Assembly: GCA_002494885.1 (NCBI GenBank)
Contig: DACV01000003.1
Span: 213,165-277,164, forward strand
DNA length: 64,000 nt
Direction: 5' to 3'
From: Methanobacterium sp. UBA44
GTDB taxonomy: Archaea; Methanobacteriota; Methanobacteria; Methanobacteriales; Methanobacteriaceae
Of the stretch, positions 62,132 to 64,000 are shown in pieces (position 1 is the stretch's first letter; each line of letters starts with the position of its first letter). The notes beneath the pieces are model-generated. The model was not told the origin of the DNA and did not search any database. It saw only the letters and a list, made by a program, of their open reading frames with translations. The position numbers and the translations under genes are program-made.

Positions 62132-63328
62132 TTAAGGAGGATAAAACCCATCCTGTTCTTTCTTGTATTTAAGCCATGCGGATAGCATGTGGTCATCAAT
62201 CATATATTTTTTGTCCGAATGGGAGAGTATGCCCTTATTTCTTATTATATTTACATATTTTGCCAGCGTTTTATTGGAAAAGTCTACTTTAGCTAGTAAA
62301 TCACTCCAGCTTAATGGTCCGTTTTCAATAACTGTTGTAATAATATCTTTTTCTTTATCTGAAAGTGTAGCCCATATTGATGTCCACATAATAGCAATTT
62401 GCTCAATTTTTTCATAAAATGTCTCAATAACCATTTTATCATCATATTCTACATCTCCAGACATAGTATTACAAAAACTGTTAATATATGCAGGATATCC
62501 TCCTGTACATTTATAAAAACGATTTAAACCACTTTCAGTAAATTTTAATTCTGATACCTTTTCTTTTAAATAACCTTCAGTTTCTTCACTTGTAAATGGA
62601 TCAACAGCATATTGGGTCATTCTACCGCCAAATGCCCCTTTTATACCATTTATTTTACCTACAATATCGCTGGTTGATGATGTTGATCCTGTAAAAATAT
62701 AACTTACATTATCTTGTTCTTGCGTATAACTTCTAAACATCCAGAAAAATGCTTCAGGAGATTCTAATTCACCTATAAGTTGAAATTCATCTATTACTAT
62801 TACAAAACCATTTATTTCTCCATCTGAAAGTTCAACTACTCTTTGGGGGAATTCCATTACAAATTTACTGAGTTTTTCATAGTTATCCTTAATATCAGGA
62901 ATTGCTATTCCCATAGCTGCCCCTGCTTCTTTAAAATCAAATTTTTTCTGTCTAATTTTTCTTATAAGATCTTTAACTATGTCATATGCTTTTGTCAGAT
63001 CATCCATCTCTTCTCTTAATGGCTCATTCATCGCTTCTAAAAGGCTATTCATTATTAATTCTTCTGTTATCTTACCTTTCTGAATCCCAAATATTTTGGA
63101 GATGTCTATATACGCTGTGAGAATGTTATCTGGTAATTCTGTTAATAATTTTTTCAGTAAAAATGATTTACCTACGCCCCTGTGTCCTGTAACTAATATT
63201 TGGTTGGCTACATCATAATTGAGTGTATTTAAAAAAGAGTTGAGTGTTATTAGCTCTTTTTCACGATTGTAAAAATATTTATCTAAATCAGTTGGAATTC
63301 CTAATGGTAAAATTGGCATTTGATCCAC
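62132..63328 (-). CDS. Archaeal AAA/STAND-type ATPase with winged-helix C-terminus
   Basis: The 398 residues show Walker A VTGHRGVGKSFLLKKLL (about residue 46-62), Walker B GFVIVIDEFQLIGEL, sensor-like FTGSTSS, and AVDPFTSEETEGYLKEKV. The last 80 residues form a winged helix (LSDKEKDIITTVIENGPLSW SDLLAKVDFSNKTLAKYVNI). This matches the Arch_ATPase family, often on mobile elements or near their edges. Three 45-bp-spaced repeats lie upstream, and the winged helix could bind them. Function unproven. Confidence 0.85.
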   Translation of the reverse strand: MDQMPILPLGIPTDLDKYFYNREKELITLNSFLNTLNYDVANQILVTGHRGVGKSFLLKKLLTELPDNILTAYIDISKIFGIQKGKITEELIMNSLLEAMNEPLREEMDDLTKAYDIVKDLIRKIRQKKFDFKEAGAAMGIAIPDIKDNYEKLSKFVMEFPQRVVELSDGEINGFVIVIDEFQLIGELESPEAFFWMFRSYTQEQDNVSYIFTGSTSSTSDIVGKINGIKGAFGGRMTQYAVDPFTSEETEGYLKEKVSELKFTESGLNRFYKCTGGYPAYINSFCNTMSGDVEYDDKMVIETFYEKIEQIAIMWTSIWATLSDKEKDIITTVIENGPLSWSDLLAKVDFSNKTLAKYVNIIRNKGILSHSDKKYMIDDHMLSAWLKYKKEQDGFYPP

Positions 63329-63369
63329 CTTTTTGTTTACTTGTGTATTTTATTTCACTTTAGTTTTAT

Positions 63370-63487
63370 AGTTTACTTAATTACACTAATGAATTTATGT
63401 ACACCATACTTTAAAGTTTACTTAATTACACTAGTGTATTATGTTTCACTTAGTTTTATAGTTTACTTAATTACACTAATGAATTTA
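63370..63487. repeat. Three direct repeats with exact 45-bp spacing upstream of the ATPase gene
   Basis: The motif AGTTTACTTAATTACACTA starts at 63370, 63415 and 63460, a 45-bp period. Copies 1 and 3 continue identically through ATGAATTTA. A shorter related start (GTTTACTTGTG at 63335) lies closer to the ATPase start. Each unit has a TAATTA core. The array looks like iterons or a regulator-binding array in the ATPase promoter. Confidence 0.7.
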
Positions 63488-63712
63488 AATACACTAAAAT
63501 AAAAAGTTAATTTATTTACACAAGTTTACCATTTAATTAACTAAATAAGATTACGTTGAATGAATTATGCTTTTTTAAGGTATTTTGAAGTTATTTTATA
63601 TTATAAAATGAAAAATTTAATTTGCATTCTTCGTAATATCGCGGTAAACGAACTTTTCATGAAAATGAATTATAATCTACAAATGTTGAGACACCAAACC
63701 ATTCATTCTAAA

Positions 63713-64000
63713 ATGAAATAACTTTCTGTAAGTTCTTCAGGGAATTTTTTAATCCAATCAACGCAATCAGGATAATATTGACGCTTTGGACCACCACGAT
63801 AAATATAAGAAAAACTATTGTTACATTTAAGACATGAAAGCCGTTACTTTCTTGAAAATATGGCCTAAATGGTTATAGTTTTCTTTAACCTCTCTTACTA
63901 TGCTTTTATTTGTAAATGCATCATGTATTGCGAATCTTTCCCCAAATTCAAAAAACAATATTTCTACATAATTATTATAATTATAGTGTAGTACTTATTT
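63713..64000 (-). pseudogene. Frameshifted zinc-ribbon protein gene, cut by the window edge
   Basis: On the minus strand the frame from the edge reads FEFGERFAIHDAFTNKSIVR EVKENYNHLGHIFKKVTAF and stops. Near 63836-63842 the frame changes to LSCLKCNNSFSYIYRGGPKR QYYPDCVDWIKKFPEE, ending at TGA 63713-63715. The CLKC and PDC parts form a zinc knuckle, as in small mobile-element proteins. Its 5' end lies outside the window. Confidence 0.5.

Noticed and set aside
63335..63487. CRISPR array
   Set aside because: The three repeats are 45 bp apart but the segments between them are themselves similar, and there are no distinct spacers or cas genes. Elsewhere no regular repeat-spacer pattern was seen.
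1..64000. tRNA or rRNA genes
   Set aside because: I looked for GC-rich islands with a T-loop-like GTTCGAATC and conserved rRNA words and found none that hold up. A tRNAscan-type search would settle it.

Overview
The window looks like chromosomal DNA of a hydrogenotrophic methanogen of the order Methanobacteriales, probably Methanobacterium or a close relative. Evidence: low GC content; archaeal TATA promoters with purine-rich Shine-Dalgarno sites; methanogenesis marker protein 8; F420H2:NADP oxidoreductase; the archaeal Glu-tRNA(Gln) amidotransferase GatDE; Sep-tRNA:Cys-tRNA synthase; archaeal-type DNA ligases; and a secreted protein with pseudomurein-binding repeats, which points to a pseudomurein wall. 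The genus is an inference.

Layout. 1-5 kb: TetR regulators (one intact, one decayed), then an NADP-dependent secondary alcohol dehydrogenase, F420H2:NADP oxidoreductase and an aspartate-dehydrogenase-like gene. The first two can feed electrons from alcohols such as 2-propanol into F420H2. 5-21 kb: small regulators (TRAM protein, TrmB), a NapH-like Fe-S membrane protein behind an unusual string of hairpins, a DHA2-type efflux pump with a clear operator, a ferredoxin-like protein, a B12-type radical SAM protein, membrane proteins, and many broken genes (cupin, DUF4013, Imm-5-like, nitroreductase, ribbon-helix-helix, acetyltransferase). 20-31 kb: a DNA-repair neighbourhood with two different ATP-dependent DNA ligases (one in an overlapping pair with a primase-polymerase-like protein), an Fpg/Nei glycosylase, a family-4-like uracil-DNA glycosylase, a DUF72 protein, and three intact plus one decayed free-standing ATP-cone proteins. 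30.6-31.8 kb: glutaredoxin-like and ferredoxin:thioredoxin-reductase-like redox genes.

31.9-34 kb: a 2-kb block (BRO-N protein, zinc-ribbon protein, small ribbon-helix-helix protein) lies between two 35-bp direct repeats (32/35 identical), which suggests an inserted module. 34-44 kb: mostly core metabolism (thiC, CBS protein, marker 8, gatD-gatE, trxB, pscS, epimerase, SPL-like radical SAM). 44-48 kb: a minus-strand copper/metal cluster (P1B ATPase, thioredoxin-like protein, His/Met-containing small membrane protein, YHS protein, ubiquitin-fold protein ending in GCC, methyltransferase-like membrane protein), facing a damaged cupredoxin gene.

48-58 kb: mixed housekeeping and uncharacterised genes (GyrI-like pair, HisG family, glycosyltransferase, phosphoglucosamine-mutase family, archaeoflavoprotein, adenosine-specific kinase family, flavin reductase). 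58.9-61.2 kb: a large surface protein with a glycoside-hydrolase-like domain, two pseudomurein-binding repeats and a transglutaminase-like domain. 61.4-64 kb: a remnant resembling an integrated element (recombinase fragments, an archaeal AAA ATPase preceded by 45-bp-spaced repeats, a broken zinc-ribbon gene).

I see no tRNA, rRNA, CRISPR array or complete transposon. The number of frameshifted accessory genes is high. Several have more than one lesion or nonsense codons, so real decay is more likely than simple sequencing error, though single homopolymer shifts (e.g. the cupredoxin) could be errors.
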